This document shows, piece by piece, positions 41,268 through 54,999 of a stretch of 64,000 bases of DNA. The DNA is taken from contig OX485806.1 of the NCBI GenBank assembly GCA_950295325.1, positions 26,042,001-26,106,000 of the forward strand, written 5' to 3'. Below the pieces are notes generated by a model. It saw nothing but the letters and a program-made list of their open reading frames with translations, was not told the DNA's origin and ran no database searches. Position 1 is the first letter of the stretch; each line of letters begins with the position of its first letter. Both the position numbers and the translations under genes were made by a program. The DNA comes from Polytrichum commune (Eukaryota > Streptophyta > Polytrichopsida > Polytrichales > Polytrichaceae).

Positions 41268-41857
41268 TCAAAGTTCAAGCACCTCATCTAGAAGAATCAA
41301 CAAGTACAAAAGTGCGGATGGGCCTATCTGGTCAAGTATGAGAGGCAAGTTGATGTGCTTTTGATGTTCCCTCAAGATGTTTTTAATTCTAGTTTCTTTC
41401 TCAACAAGGCTATCCGTTCCAGTAGTTGGTGTACCATCCACTCCGCAATACCTCACCAAGATATCATAGGCTCGACCTTTTTCTTCTGCGCTAGGTTTGT
41501 CCCTTTCTAACCATTTTGAAAATTTTGCATGAGGACCTACATCGACTTTGATTTCAAGGCCATGTTGAATACACATATTAATAGTGATCCATATCCAAAG
41601 TAAGCATTGGTGGACGGTCATGATGATGACATTAGGGATGTAGAATAGCAAAAGAAGTCCAAAGTGCAGTATGCATACTATATGTCCAACATATATGTCA
41701 AATTTGCTTTCAAAAAGCTTTAATTGTGGCTCCACATATAGATTGCTTCTTCCTAGTCTGTAGGCGAGAGTTGCTTCAATGACGCAATCAATTGAAGGTA
41801 TGTTTCGAATTGTGAAACTTTTCTTCAAAGACTTTGCAAACCCATATGCTTGAGAAA
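41268..41857 (-). CDS. Multi-pass membrane protein, exon 2
   Basis: Second exon, entered after acceptor TGTATTCAG in phase 1. It begins with SQAYGFAKSLKKSFTIRN, has a long hydrophobic stretch (GHIVCILHFGLLLLFYIPNV and on, probably two membrane passes), then a soluble C-terminal domain ending LLDEVLEL, stop at 41268. Not recognised as a known family. Confidence 0.7.
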
Positions 41858-42323
41858 CTGAATACACATAGGTCAATGCAATGCATTAGTTATCACAACA
41901 ATAATAATACAAAACATTAAGTGAATGTCAAACAAGAGAACAAATTTATTAGAGTGGAACAAGGAAAATTAAAGGAGGACGGAATGGGGGACATTTTCAT
42001 GTAAGGTGTGTGCCTATTGTGGGCACTTCCAACTATGTTGCCCTCCTTTACTGTTGGGTTTTCGTGTGAATGTTGTCAACACATTAGCAAATATAAATTC
42101 GGAAGATTGGCACATAAAATATTACTATCGAATTTCACCGGCAGTAGCTTAGCGATCCTCACAAACGACATATATACATGAACTTATTTTGAATATACAC
42201 CAGCTATACCATGCTTTCTCTTGATACATTTTAAAATTTTCATTTGTAGTGACAAGACATATATTCATTTCTTGTAGGGTCTCAATTATGTCAACAATTA
42301 TGTGCTTAGGGTCAAAGACGTAC

Positions 42324-43452
42324 CTTGAGAACCTCGGGGTGTTTCAGTGATGTCCACAAGAGCAAACCGCAAGAGTTGAATGTTGGTGGAGAGCACCGCC
42401 AAAGTCAACAGGACAGGAGGCACATACAACATGATTTGAAACAACATGTAGCCGTCTTGACAAGTCGTGTTGAGGAATATGTTGCATTTTATCACAATAT
42501 TCCAAGCCAAGATAACGTTCAAAAACCCAACACTTTGGCCTACCGTTGTGTGCCAAGTTGGTTGGCCTTGCCCAGCCGCAAGGAACCATAATCTGCTCAT
42601 GTGGTATTTACGACTTCTTATCTGATTTTTGTCTGATTGTTGTCCGAATCTTTCATTATTTCCTGAGGGCTCAGTATTATGTCTTGACGTCTGATTCTTC
42701 CATGCTTGGATCCAAAGAGATCGGTAGGTGATGGTTCTGTATATGGCAGAATGGAGTACCCATAATATGGTTAGGCACACCATGGAGATAGCTTCTGTAT
42801 GTGCCACACCGGCGGTTGGGTCGAAGGTGGTGTGGGCATATGGAGGGAATGTGATGCTGCGATACAGTGGTAACGCAGAAACTGAGAGCAGGGCCACCGG
42901 TCCAGCCTCGTAGACCAAGCCAATCCCATACTGAAAGCCCGAGAAGAAGTAGCAGAAGATCGCAATGTCCATTGTGGCAACAATTGGGTACAAAATCGTG
43001 ACCACTGACTCTGAGCTAAATATGAGTACGATGTAAGTCAAAACCACGTTCAAAGCTAATGCCCCTATTGCCGAGAATTTGCGCGCACCTCGTTCCCACA
43101 ACCGTCCCAGCAGGTGCAGGAACCCGAAAACCACAACGATGACGGTGCCAATCCAGATCAGAATGGCCGCCGTTCGAGACGATCCTTGGCACTGGAGCGC
43201 GAGGATGAGGTCCGTATTCAATTTCTTGATATCGCATTGAATCGTGCAACAAGCAAGCATTGTGGTCTGAAGGCTAGGTTCAAGCAGACTCAAAAGTTGC
43301 GTCAAGTTTGAGCACATAAATGTCTCAGATAGAGGATAACTTTCATTAATATATGTAAATGGACAAAAACGGCCATGGCAGGACGGAAGCGTCATCCAGT
43401 TAGAAGAACTCATAGTAAGTGCCCTTGATCTGCATGTCAAACATTCTTCCAT
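42324..43452 (-). CDS. Multi-pass membrane protein, exon 1
   Basis: An ATG at 43452 opens a long frame to a consensus donor CAAG|GTACGT at 42324/42323, joining exon 2 in phase 1 across a 466-base intron. At least six hydrophobic segments are visible, for example AAILIWIGTVIVVVFGFLHL, LNVVLTYIVLIFSS, VATMDIAIFCYFFSGF and MLYVPPVLLTLAVL. The N-terminal about 95 residues contain several Cys. Probably an integral membrane protein of unknown function. With the U2 genes it is one of the few intact genes in the right half of the window. An upstream exon cannot be excluded. Confidence 0.75.
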
Positions 43453-43464
43453 GAATGAATATCA

Positions 43465-44390
43465 GACTAGCCAGATTCGATGGAAGTCTGAAACAATGTG
43501 TAGCAAATAACCACGGAACATTTCAAGTACAGACACTAGCAAAGTACTCCAAGCTTGTCCACATGCCCATGCCAAACCTTGTTGTGAGACATGATTTCAA
43601 AGCCGTTGGTCACAACCCTAATCTGTTACAAGATCTACAAGCTGCCCCAAACTTTTGTAAATAAATATGCAGTTCATAATTACATAGTAACACTTCCTAG
43701 CTTGACATACCACACTAGCTAGCAGACTAGACAAGTTCAATCGTGACAGTCCGTTCACCTAGTTTTTTCCACATTGCCACATGGTTCCCTACTAGGTACT
43801 AATTTCCCAATGGTCCTTGTGATACACAATTGGAAAGATGCATGGGTAAGTGCACATGTGTAAGTACTCATCCATCATGTGTTTGTTCAAGATCCAAAAT
43901 ATATATTTGGAGAGCTAGCAGCTAAATCTCAGAATGCAAGAAGACGAACTTTGGCTAATTCAATTACAGGGAACTTTTGGGCAATCTGGTGCATGGATGC
44001 AACTGGCTTGTAATTCCTCATGAAGTTCTAGTCAGCTACTTACCAGCTGATAAATACAAAGTCTTCGAAGGAGTGGAGCGCTTGAAGGTATAGCAAATCA
44101 GAACCAAAAAGTATGTTGTCACAGCAGGAGCAACACTCTCTCACCGAACACTCTGGCTTTCTCTAAGATTGCTAACCTGGTTGCTTCGGCTAATTAGCCT
44201 AACAACCGTCACAACTACTTATAAGTTATGGATGCCTTGAATCGTTGAGACTTCGTCTACACCTTTCATCAATGGAGGACGTTGCTCAAGTCTTCGTATG
44301 CTTATAATAAAGTTGTGAAGTAGATATCTAACCCCTTTCTTTGAGAGATAATGCCGATATGTAATCCCTTTCTTTGAGTGATAATATATC
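43465..44390. other. No gene recognised
   Basis: Intergenic sequence upstream of the membrane protein gene; no clear TATA identified. Confidence 0.4.
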
Positions 44391-44395
44391 TATGA

Positions 44396-44435
44396 GCTTA
44401 TGGGCTTATGGGCTTATGGGCTTATGGGCTTAAGA
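44396..44435 (+). repeat. 10-bp tandem repeat GGGCTTATGG
   Basis: Four to five perfect copies of a 10-base unit. Confidence 0.95.
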
Positions 44436-44646
44436 TGTTTATAAGAATACAATCCCCCCTTGATATGTGTACAATGTATGTATAAGCTTATGTATTGTAG
44501 ATTCCTATAACAATACAGTCCACCCTCAGTATGTATGGCAGTGTTAAAATAATCCTTGTAATGCTTTATTAGACTGATTGAACATGTACAATGGAATGAG
44601 ATACTTCTCTAAGAAATACGACTGTATTTATACTCCAAATACTGAT

Positions 44647-46227
44647 GGCCGGGGATTCATGGCACTCAAATAAAGTCATCCGGTAACAAAAATCGGATGA
44701 ATCCATCAAGAAGCTTGGATGGAGCTTACTTTAGTGAAACACCTATGAGTTGGCACGTAAGACCCCCTTGTTCTCTCATAGCTATTATGAAATACTAGCT
44801 ATTTTGTAAATAGCAACTGATTAACAAAGGGCCATGATGTGGTTTTTGATGCTCTAAGCCTATTTTTTAACCCCTCATGAGTTGTCACCAAGGCCATAAT
44901 GTGGCTTGGATTCCACGTGGCTATATTGATAAATATTACAAGTTGTCAATGTGTGCAATATTTGGTAAGTGGTTATGACGTGTCGTCATAGCCATTTTTT
45001 AAATTTCTTTCACAACTTTTTTTATTTTGCACGGGTGTAATTGCTTACACATTTGTAAAATTTAAAACTAAGACATATCATTTTATGATAAATTGGTTAA
45101 CTCTAAAAATAAGTTCAAAATAATAACCATTGTCATTTTTCTATTATCTAAGTATATATATGTTGAAGGAAATATAACATAATTTATTTGAAGAGATATA
45201 ATATACATCATATTATTTTAGAGACAATATCATATGTGATGATGATAAATTATTACAATACATCGGATAGATTATAGTCAAAACTTAGGATTTTTTAAAT
45301 ATACCCCATCTATAATGTTATCCCACAAGTCTAATTCCAATTAAAATATCATATATTTATACATTATATTATATTGTCTTAAAGATCAAATTTATCTTTA
45401 TATATATAAAAATTTGGAATATATTATATACCTTTATCTTCATCGTTTCACTTTGGTCATTTTATGAACATTTACACTCATTTATTATTTTTTTCTTTTA
45501 TACATTATCTTAATTTATATTTATCTCTGAAAGTGCAAAAAATAACCATTATGGATAAGATATTGTTGTTTTATGCTTTAAAGATAATATGAAAGCAAAA
45601 ATGATAAGGTATACTCAGAATATGATTACCCTCAGAATATGAATCCAAATGCAAGTGGAAGATTTCAAAACAAATGAGGGCCAACATTTGCTACAAGACA
45701 CAAAACAATATATTAGAGGAAAAAACTGCAAGGAGAGTGATATGAGAAAGAATGTGAGGTGACAGTGTAAGAGAAATACTCAAGAGGGGAGAGCAGAACC
45801 CGAAGTGTTCGGAAAGAGCCGCTCACAAAAAGATGTTTGGGTGAGAGGGCAAGGAGCCTTAAATGGCTTAAGAAAATGACTTGCTAATCTATTAAAAAAA
45901 ATCAGATGAGTAGTCATGGGTTGGCAGCCCATGATGCACCCACTTACTCATAAAAATATCCGGACTAATAGTGATGGGTTGCCAACCCATGATGCACCCT
46001 CTTGCTTTCATATGAGGCATTGCTTTTTATGTCTAAGTCCTTTGTATTATCGCCTTAAGTATTAGATTAGGCTTGGATTATTTTGGAACTACTAAAGGTT
46101 GGTATTAGCGGAACCCTTGGGACAAGGAGCCGGCAACGTAAGGTAATGTCTAAAATTGTTTAGCTCATCCGCAAAGATGAATGAACTCTCACTAATGAGA
46201 ATACTTGAGTGCCACGAATCCCCAGCC
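44647..46227. mobile_element. 1.58-kb element bounded by 23-bp inverted ends
   Basis: Left end GGCCGGGGATTCATGGCACT (44647) and right end AGTGCCACGAATCCCCAGCC (to 46227) are inverted. A third copy of this end lies at 48967. The interior is AT-rich without a coding frame. No clear target duplication; a nested AT-rich element appears to occupy about 45,000-45,639. Confidence 0.6.
45640..46227 (+). repeat. 588-bp inverted repeat, left arm
   Basis: Reverse complement of 48,967-49,554 with few differences over its whole length (for example GGAACCCTTGGGACAAGGAG / CTCCTTGTCCCAAGGGTTCC). Confidence 0.93.
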
Positions 46228-46734
46228 CGGAGGACTGTGATGTTGACCATAAGAAATTGGTACATAATTAGCTTCATTTTTAAAGTATTGCCCATGCCTT
46301 TTTTGTGTAATGCTTCTCAAATAGGACCTAAAAAGAATTGCAAGCTGCCTTGGAATCTTTGCTACACCTAGTTATATCTTTCTTATAGTGCTTCTGACTC
46401 TATGCACACATCAGCTATCTTTTCCATTTCCTATTTTAAACTGTGAACAATGAACTAAAAAGTAGGAAAAACCAAAGGAATTACAAGGTGTTCTTAGCAA
46501 GCGTAGAAACATTGGTATCTCTTCATCCCTTAAATTATTAACTACTGCTGTCATCTAGACATTGTGAGACCCGAGGACCTTCAAAAGACAAACAAATGAC
46601 AGGCAGTACTTTCTAAGTACTTTCTAAGAGCAAGTCCAATCATTCCTGCACTGCATCCGGGAATGAAAAGTGGCCTCCGTCCAGGATGCAAATACAAATC
46701 CAAACAAAATTGCCACTCATCTTGCATTGTTTTC

Positions 46735-47040
46735 AATACCAACTTTTGAACTTTCTCTAAAAGGATCGGTAATTTTTTGAAGTCATGAACCTCAACCAAT
46801 TATTTTTCAAACTCATCCGGTTCATTTGTGATGATTAATTTTCTAATTTCTCAAACCTCGACCACTTATTTCTCAAACTCATCCGGTTCATCTATAAGTA
46901 GTAATTTTCCTTAAGTCTCAAACCTTAACTACTTATCTCTCAAACTCATCAGGTTCATATGTAACTAGTAGTCATCCTGAAGTCCCAAACCTCAACTAGT
47001 TATTTCTCAAACTCATCTGGTTCATCTATAACTAGTTGAT
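46735..47040. repeat. About 63-bp tandem repeat, four to five units
   Basis: Units contain TTATTTCTCAAACTCATCCGGTTCAT, then CTATAACTAGT. Related single copies lie near 48,360-48,420 and 50,430-50,470. Confidence 0.85.
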
Positions 47041-47044
47041 ACTA

Positions 47045-48960
47045 GAGAAAAGTAGTAGGTCGAAGGTTATAATTTGGATGAAAAATCAGTGAGAATAATT
47101 GCAGCACTGTAAATCTATAATCCCCCAAAAAATCTACAAGGAATGACAAATAATGTTGGGTTAACATTTAGTTAGTGTTGGTGACATTGTACCGCAGTTT
47201 ACAATTAGTATTGAGCAAGACAATCAGAATTGGTGACACTGATTACCATTTTTAGTGTAGTACTCGTCGTATTTAACTCTGCCTCAGCTCGACCTCCGAT
47301 TTCATGAGAAACGTATCGATATGATAAACAACAATTAATCAAATTGGATTTCTCAATGTTCACGAATTCTAGATTGACATGCCACATCGTTCATCTCCTG
47401 CTCACCATAGCTAGTAGCTGTTAACAATTTGATAGGATGCTCCAGGACACTTCTATGGTTAAACTTCACTCCTGAAAAGCATTGGTGTGGCCTGCATCGA
47501 CAAATTTGATTTGGTACAGTAGACATATTAGAGTTATCCGTAAAGTGAGTTGAAGAGAGGGTTTTGGGCCTGGATTTGAGAAAATTGTGTGACAGGCCCT
47601 AAAAGTGGAGTAGGTGTCTGTAGCTATAAAAAAACACAGGCACAAATCTTTTGAGGGACCGGAAATGGTGAAAAAACAAAACTTGCTCCTGTGTTGTGAG
47701 CGCGCCCTGGGAATTTAACGTCGCTTTGTCAGAGGGTGCTAATTCTGTCGCCCTGTTTCGCTAATTCTGTTAGGGGTGCAGACAAGACTAAGTAAGTAGT
47801 GAAGCACGCCCAAAATCAGCAAGCACGCATGACGGCCTCAACCACAAATAGCCGGATTCTCTCATCCAAAAACAAGCAGACCAGCTCTGACCCTAAACCC
47901 TGGCCTTGTGTATTATGCCCTGGAATTCAAGAACCTTACTTTGCGTTTCCATGGGTTTGTGTGAATAGTGCACTCAAAATCTGTCAAAACACCAGCTCAC
48001 TTTACGGATAACTCTATTGCTCAATTGAAAATGACAGAATCTGATTATCGTTGTGAGCCGTGACAAATGGGTGACAAATAGGTCGAGCGATATCAATCAT
48101 TAGTATGGTGTTGGTCGTAGGACAACTATGTGACTCACATTCATTTGCTAAAGAGTCACACAGAATAGAATCAATCTTCACTAATTCTAACCAGAGTCAG
48201 TCATTCAAATCAGTGATCGGGGAGATTTTTGAGCATAATTGGTTGAGATCCTAGTGTTTGCTGCAAGTCCAACCGGTTACATGTTGACATCCTCCGGTTT
48301 TCCTTTGTGAAATTGGGGTATGTTCAATAAATTCCTCTAAAATGATCGGTAATTTTCCTACAGTGTTGAACTTGAACTGGTTATTTCTCAGACTCAACCG
48401 GTTCATTTGTAACTAACTGCCGGTTCTCCCGATCATTGATTGAAATGAATGATTTGGAATTGACAACCCTAGCGTCTTGCAGACCTTTCCGTTGGGATCC
48501 ATTCCCGTCCTCAAATCCACATGGACATCTTGATGAAGGCACCTCTGGAAACCTTGTAGCACATAGTGCAGAATAATCAGCATTTTTTTTTAAAAAAAAA
48601 ATTTCTGAGACAGAAGGCCAACCGGACCAACGCCAAATGAATTGAAACCAAAGGGAAAATGCGCCCATCAAGCATAATCAGCATTTTCAACCTCCCCTAT
48701 AGAAGGTGTTGTGAACATATATACCCACCACTCTTCCGGTCTGTACTACTCTAGAGGGTTTTAATATAGGTGTCTGTAAAGGTGACTAAATTATATCACT
48801 GACCTCAAGTTCATGTTCTGGCATTGCACACATTTATCACTCCAGGAATTTATCTAGCTAGAATTATCAGCACTACTATTTTCACTCACAAAGCAGTGAA
48901 TCATCTACTTCCACTCACCAACTTTGTATTACAGATAAGGGAATTTGTATAGATAAGATC
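47045..48960. other. No gene recognised
   Basis: Sequence between the 588-bp arms; scattered short frames without domains. Confidence 0.4.
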
Positions 48961-48966
48961 AGTATT

Positions 48967-49554
48967 GGCCGGGGATTCGTGGCACTCAAGTATTCTCATT
49001 AGTGAGAGCTCATCCATCTTTGCGGATGAGCTAAACAATTTTAGACATTACCTTACGTCGCCGGCTCCTTGTCCCAAGGGTTCCGCTAATACCAACCTTT
49101 AGTAGTTCCAAAATAATCCAAGCCTAATCTAATACTTAAGGTGATAATACATAGGAGTTAGACATAAAAAGCAATGCCCCATATGAAAGCAAGAGGGTGC
49201 ATCATGGGTTGGCAACCCATCACTATTAGTCCGGATATTTTTATGAGTAAGTGGGTGCATCATGGGTTGCCAACTCATGACTACTCATCCGATTTTTTTT
49301 AATAGATTAGCAAGTCATTTTCTTAAGCCATTTAAGGCTCCTTGCCCTCTCACCCAAACATCTTTTTGTGAGCGGTTTTTTCCCAACACTCCGGGTTCTT
49401 CTCTCCCCTCTTGAGTATTTCTCTTACACTCTCACCTCACATTCTTTCTCATATCACTCTCCTTGCATTTTTTTCCTCTAATATATTATTTTGTGTCTTG
49501 TAGCAAATGTTGGCCCTCATTTGTTTTGAAATCTTCCACTTGCATTTGGATTCA
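48967..49554 (-). repeat. 588-bp inverted repeat, right arm
   Basis: Starts with the element end GGCCGGGGATTCGTGGCACT and is the reverse complement of 45,640-46,227; the match stops at the same base at both outer ends. Confidence 0.93.
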
Positions 49555-49559
49555 CTACT

Positions 49560-50510
49560 CATATCACACTAATTATGTGTTTCATATCCTAGGAGAAGTG
49601 GCTACATAGTGAAAAGTTTAGTGCATCTAAACGCCTCTATCTTACTTATGTTTAGCACACGTGATTATGAACTCTTGAACCCACTTTGATGCAATACTGT
49701 AGATTGTACACAACTATGGGTCTGCTAAATGGAATATGGTTCCAGCAATTAAGACTGAATAGAGAGGTTCATTCAACTTATTTCTCAAAATTTGTTTTGT
49801 ACTTGGCCGAATATCAATGTCTTGTTGGCGGCTAGTCTCTGCAGACGAAAATTAGTTTAACTATTATTTCTCAAACTGAACTATCTGATTCAATGTTTTG
49901 TTGGCCAGGATCTCCAACTTGCATGCAATAATATATAGGTAGATTTTCCATGTCAACCTGGATCTTAATTTATGGTTGGACTTTGTACGTAATTGTCAAA
50001 GAAACTTGAAGCATAAGACCATGGGCTATGGTGCCTTGCGAAATGGTCAAAAGCTTCGTAGCCATGGCCATGTCGTCTCCTGGCTATGGCGACCTCCTCT
50101 GGCTCCCCTTTGGCTAACATTCTTGCAACCGCTTTGCACTTTTCTCCACATAGTCGCAAATTGTTATTTTTCAAACTAAACTGTTATTTCTATAAGTGAA
50201 CTGTTATTTCTCAAACTGAACTGGTTGCAACAGCAGAAACAATATGACTTCTGTTTGAAACTAAAGTATTCAGGGATATCACTTAGCATCATGTATTTAA
50301 TAGTCATGAAACAAAAATATGAGTCATATTTTCTAACCCAACCGGTTACATGTTGACATCTTACATTTTATAATCATTATTATTTAATATATTTCTATAA
50401 AATAATAGATTTTTTCTCTTCAACTCTAACTTGTTATTCCTCAAACTTAACCGGGTTTTTTTATAAGTAGTGGTTAGTTTACCCCATTCATTGATTAAAT
50501 GTGAATTTTT
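49560..50510. other. No gene recognised
   Basis: AT-rich with more isolated CTCAAACT..ACTGGTT words of the 46.7-kb repeat family. Confidence 0.4.
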
Positions 50511-50531
50511 TTGGAGTTTTTGTGCAGAATT

Positions 50532-51103
50532 ATGGCAAATATTCCAATTATTGGAACTGCGATAACCACTGAAATTCGCATGGCTCTTAAACCCGAACCA
50601 ATTCCCCCAACAATAATGGACATTATATTTTCAGAATGTACCATTACAACTTCAGTGCACGGTTATTTGCAAGGTAATTTTTCAACCATCTTTGCTACTC
50701 ATCGAGTGACAAAGATGGTTTTTTTGTATTTTTTTTTTGTAATACCCTACCCCGTTCATTATTTTTTGTAATCTAAGGAACTGGTAATTCGAGATACCAT
50801 ATCCTAAATTTTGTCTCTTTTGTAGATGTTTCACCCACCCATTTGAATTTGGATTCATCATCGTCCCTTATTGAAGCAACGAGAGAAAATAATAAAATGA
50901 ATGAAGAGGTGCAAGAGAATTTCAATCCTATGGACGACGACGAAGCCTCCGAAGGCTTACTGCATTTGCGTGAAAGTGAGCTTCCTGCCGACGGGATCGC
51001 TCAAATGGATATGCATTGGGCTATTCGAGGAGAATGCGTCTGCAAGAAATTCTATTGTCTTTGGCTGGAGTGTAAAAGAAATCACATGAGTAACAAAAAT
51101 TAA
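50532..51103 (+). CDS. Possible two-exon 139-aa gene, unidentified
   Basis: Exon A 50532-50673 (MANIPIIGTAITTEIRMALK), donor CAAG|GTAATT; exon B 50826-51103 after TTTTGTAG. The join (phase 1) keeps one frame to the stop at 51101-51103, reading YLQDVSPTHLNLDSSSSLIE. The second half is acidic with a CVCKKFYCLWLEC cysteine cluster near the end. A downstream frame (51173-51487, MAGPTITRPATVEDNRKNNL) may be a further exon, but the splice phase does not fit. It may be an accessory gene of a nearby transposon. Confidence 0.35.
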
Positions 51104-51489
51104 AAAATATATTTAATAAATGATCATTGATTTATTGATGTTGAACGCAGTGACAAAGGAGGCAAACCGCGAATGGCCGGCCCCACGATAACGCGTCCAG
51201 CCACGGTAGAGGATAATCGAAAGAACAATCTTCGCGCTTTGTCTAATCCAGTTGCGCGGCTAAAACGGCAAGACGCAAAGGCAAAGTCGAGGTGGGCTAT
51301 TACCGCCGCGCGACAATGGAACAATATGCTTCGCGACACGATTGAAAATCCTTTGCCAGACGAACTACCCCCTCTTACATTGTTTTTTATCCGGTTAGTC
51401 AAAGTTTATTTTAATTTTACGCCGTGGGTGATGCTATTTTTATCCAGCCACGTGGAGGGCATTCAAGCGAAGCAAACCAGTTCGTAACC

Positions 51490-52080
51490 AGATAGCTAAG
51501 TCGAGGTTGCCATATATGTATGCGCTTGCACCCGCATTTATTTTTCGCCCTATTTCAGCGCGGCAGAAAGACGGTACGAATAGAAGAATCTGCGAATATA
51601 CATAGTGCAAGTTTACAAAAAAATTGAGTTTTTTCAAAACTTTAAGGTTTTTTTTTACCATTATATCAAGTTAAGAGCCCGTCTTTGCGCGTCTTCTTTA
51701 AACATGCGTGCCCTCATAGCCGAGGGAGGAGCGGCATTGGCTCGGGAATCACAATACCGAGCAAGCGATGGTAACATCGATTGAAAAGCGCCAAGTTCCA
51801 AGAATAGCGACGAAGCTGACTCGGTAGACGAAGATGATGAAGAAGATGAATAAAAATAAGAAAATGTAGCACTTCGAATTTAGTGATGGTAGTATTTTTG
51901 TTGTATATTTTTCCAATATGTATAAAAATACAAAATATTTATATATTTAAATATTTGATAAAATATATAGATAAAATATTGTACAAAATAATCTTTATGC
52001 AATAGAGTGTAATGTAGGCTATAATAATATAACATGTATTTGCTAAATATAAATATAAATATTTTTATTTTATTTTTTTA
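51490..52080. other. AT-rich, no gene recognised
   Basis: Includes a short acidic D/E stretch at about 51,800-51,850 with no clear frame. Confidence 0.4.
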
Positions 52081-52460
52081 AAGTGTAAAACACCGATACC
52101 TTATCCATAATGGTTATTTTTTTGCACTTTCAAAGATACACATATGAATAGGGTATCATATACAATAATCTTATGATTTAGGTTGTAAGATAAATTATAG
52201 TCAGAGGGTAATCATATTCTGAGTATACCTTATCATTTTTGCTTTCATATTATCTTTAAAGTATAAAACAAAAATATTTTTTCTATAATGGTTATCTATT
52301 GCCCTTTCAGATATAAACATATGGATAAGGTATAGTCATAAAGTAGTCATTTTTTTAGTATACCTTATCTTTGTGATTTTTATATTATCTTTAAAGTATA
52401 AAACACCAATATCCTATCTATAATTGTTATCACTTTGCATTTACAAAGATAAATATATAG
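52080..52460. repeat. About 130-bp AT-rich tandem repeat, three units
   Basis: Units carry AAAGTATAAAACACCAATAT, CTATAATGGTTAT and GTATACCTTATC. A single inverted relative lies at 45,515-45,635, including GATAAGGTATACTCAGAATATGATTACCCT. Likely subterminal repeats of one AT-rich transposon family. Confidence 0.75.
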
Positions 52461-53839
52461 ATAAAACATCCTATAATTGAATAAAATATATGAAAAAAAA
52501 TAATTATTTCTTAGATATGACGGTAAATATATTCACCTACAATAATATGTAAAGAGATAAAATATCATAAAGCAACACAATTATCCTATAGATATTGATA
52601 TATTAACAATCAATCTAATTAAGTATTCAATTGGCGAGGTCTTTTCGAGAGCATTTTTTTATACCACCCTTGCTTTCAACGGATTGAATTACATATACCC
52701 CTATCCAATATCGCAAATTATATTTTCGGATGTAATGTGCCTTGGTAATCCGCGAAATACAACTTCGATATCCGATTCAATAACGCACGAAATTCGAAAA
52801 TAGCGTGCTCTGCTATGCGTAATCCGTTTTTTCCTATCAATCTTTTAAATTTTTTGTAATCCTTTGCATGTTATTTTATCACTTTTGGATCAAGGATATA
52901 ATCATCCACTTCAATTGTGTCATTTTTTTGTGAGAGCTCTACTCCAATCTCCAAATCATCTAGATCATGTGTCATCGGAACATGTATCATTCAAATCAAT
53001 ACTAACATCGTCATCCAATCCATCTTCGTCACGAAATCCTCTCTCCGACTTAAACATCTCAACCAATCCCCGACGAGCCGTTTCGTAGTATTTGCCACAC
53101 TATTCAACTCTATAATTTTGGTCAACATCCGTTGTTTTCAATATTATTGTGGCGTGATGTTTGCAAAAATTTCTTCAGATTGTATACTGACAACCACAGC
53201 ACGCATAATCATGATGTTGATAGGTACGAGAATACCAATTCTCCGGATATGTAGCGCTTCAACACGAATTTTAAGCGTCATGATTTTATTCTAAATCAAT
53301 TTCACTTTCTTCATTGTCAAACGGTGTGTGTAATGATTGTGAATCGTAGTTGTTAACATTGTGATAAGTCACTCAAGCTGCCGACCCCGCAATCTCTTAG
53401 TTATAAAACCTAACTATTTCTTCATTGCTCCATGGTAAGATTTTATAGATGAATTTGTGTCTTGTCCGGCATGATGAATCTTCTTTACTTATTTTGTCCA
53501 CATACCTGCCGTCCAATATACTTATATTTATAATCTAAACGATACCTTATATAATATCAATATCCATGAAATTATCAAATTACAGTACCTTATCATACAA
53601 AATTATTTTATTATAAAATGTTGATACATACCAAAATTTCTATACCATCCTTCGAAATATACTTAAAATATATCAATATTGTATAGGTCTCTTTCCAATT
53701 CGTAAGCTATTCATTGTGCGCCACGAACATCCAATGATGATACAATCCGAGTTTTCCGATAATATTTTGCCGTATCAAATATAAATTTTTCATTTGATTT
53801 ATTCATTCAATAAAATCACTTTCTGTTACTTTCCATCTT
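52461..53839. other. AT-rich, decayed transposon sequence
   Basis: No frame with recognisable domain; probably the 3' part of the MULE remnant that follows on the minus strand. Confidence 0.4.
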
Positions 53840-54900
53840 ATGTCCATATACATTACCTTCCGCAATGCATAGTAAATTCAATCTCGAGATTCTTCGTCTG
53901 ATCTCATTTTCGCCAAAATATTTGCTTTCCAACACTCCAAAATATGCCATTGACACAAATATATGGGAGATTCTCCAAATACGCGTCTATCTGCAAAATA
54001 AAAAATAAAAATAGACTATATTTAAAAAAACATCATCGGATAACCTATTTGGATAGAGTATATTCAGACAAGAAAAAATGAGAAATATAATAGAATATAG
54101 TGATATGGAAGTAAAAAACATGATCCACTCACCTCAAAGCGTTGTATTTGGCTTCATCATTACCAACAATGAAAGCATTAGGACGCCATTCTGAACGGAC
54201 CGCTCGCAATTTGTCAAAGGCTTGAAAAAGACAATGAGATTGTCGGAATCTTGCTTATTCGTTATAATCCACATACCGGGAAATCCTTTACAGCAAACAT
54301 CGAATATCATAAGTATGTAGAGAAAATAATTGCACGCAATAGGTCCAAACGTAGCATCTATAGATATAGCGGATTTGTCCCCATATTCTAACATGACATT
54401 GAATTGCTCGTGTAATTGTTAACCCAACAGAAATGCCGTATTTCTTTCATCAATACAACTTGACTCTTGTAAAATAAACACATCATTTTTAATTATTCGT
54501 AATCCACGAATCAACATTTTTTGCCTCATTAGTGTGTCGTTTCTACTTACCTCGTAAAAATATACGCTTAATATTTCGAATGTTTTTCAAAAGAATAGTA
54601 TCATCTTTATGCATTGGATAGCCCATCCATGATCGATCCGCAAACACTCGGTGATGGTCATCATAAATTTGACGAGCATTAAGGCCACTTTTCAACCTAT
54701 TGTCAATATAGGTCTCCAAGATGCACGGAAGTTATATTTCCCATATAAGTTTGACGCAGTGTGGTTGGGCCCATATTTCATCCGCATAGCATTTCCAAAC
54801 AACTTAGTGCAATTGGAGACTTTAAATGGAGAAAACTTTCCGACTTGCATATCTGACAGTCGGTGTAAGGAATATATGGCTTGAGGGTGACATCTTACCT
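53840..54900 (-). pseudogene. Decayed MULE (Mutator-like) transposase
   Basis: On the minus strand: SAISIDATFGPIACNYFLYI (first catalytic Asp), GFPGMWIITNKQDSDNLIVF, then in another frame EWRPNAFIVGNDEAKYNALR (second catalytic region, with the usual DD changed), a donor GTGAGT at 54132 and acceptor at 53991, then RRVFGESPIYLCQWHILECW (CxWH motif). Frameshifts and a stop at about 54,417-54,421 show it is dead. The N-terminal part extends to about 54,900 (SDMQVGKFSPFK, ARQIYDDHHRVFADRSW). Confidence 0.8.
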
Positions 54901-54999
54901 GCAAGCAAGAGATTATGGATCCATCTCCTAATGGTCGTCAGTTATGTAAGCCCAAGATTGTGCCCATATGTCTTTTTAAGCTTAAAAATTATGAAAACC

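Noticed and set aside
43455-44400. Search for tRNA, U1, U4, U5 or U6 genes next to the U2 cluster
   Set aside because: No diagnostic conserved words for these RNAs were seen by eye; absence is not certain without a covariance search.
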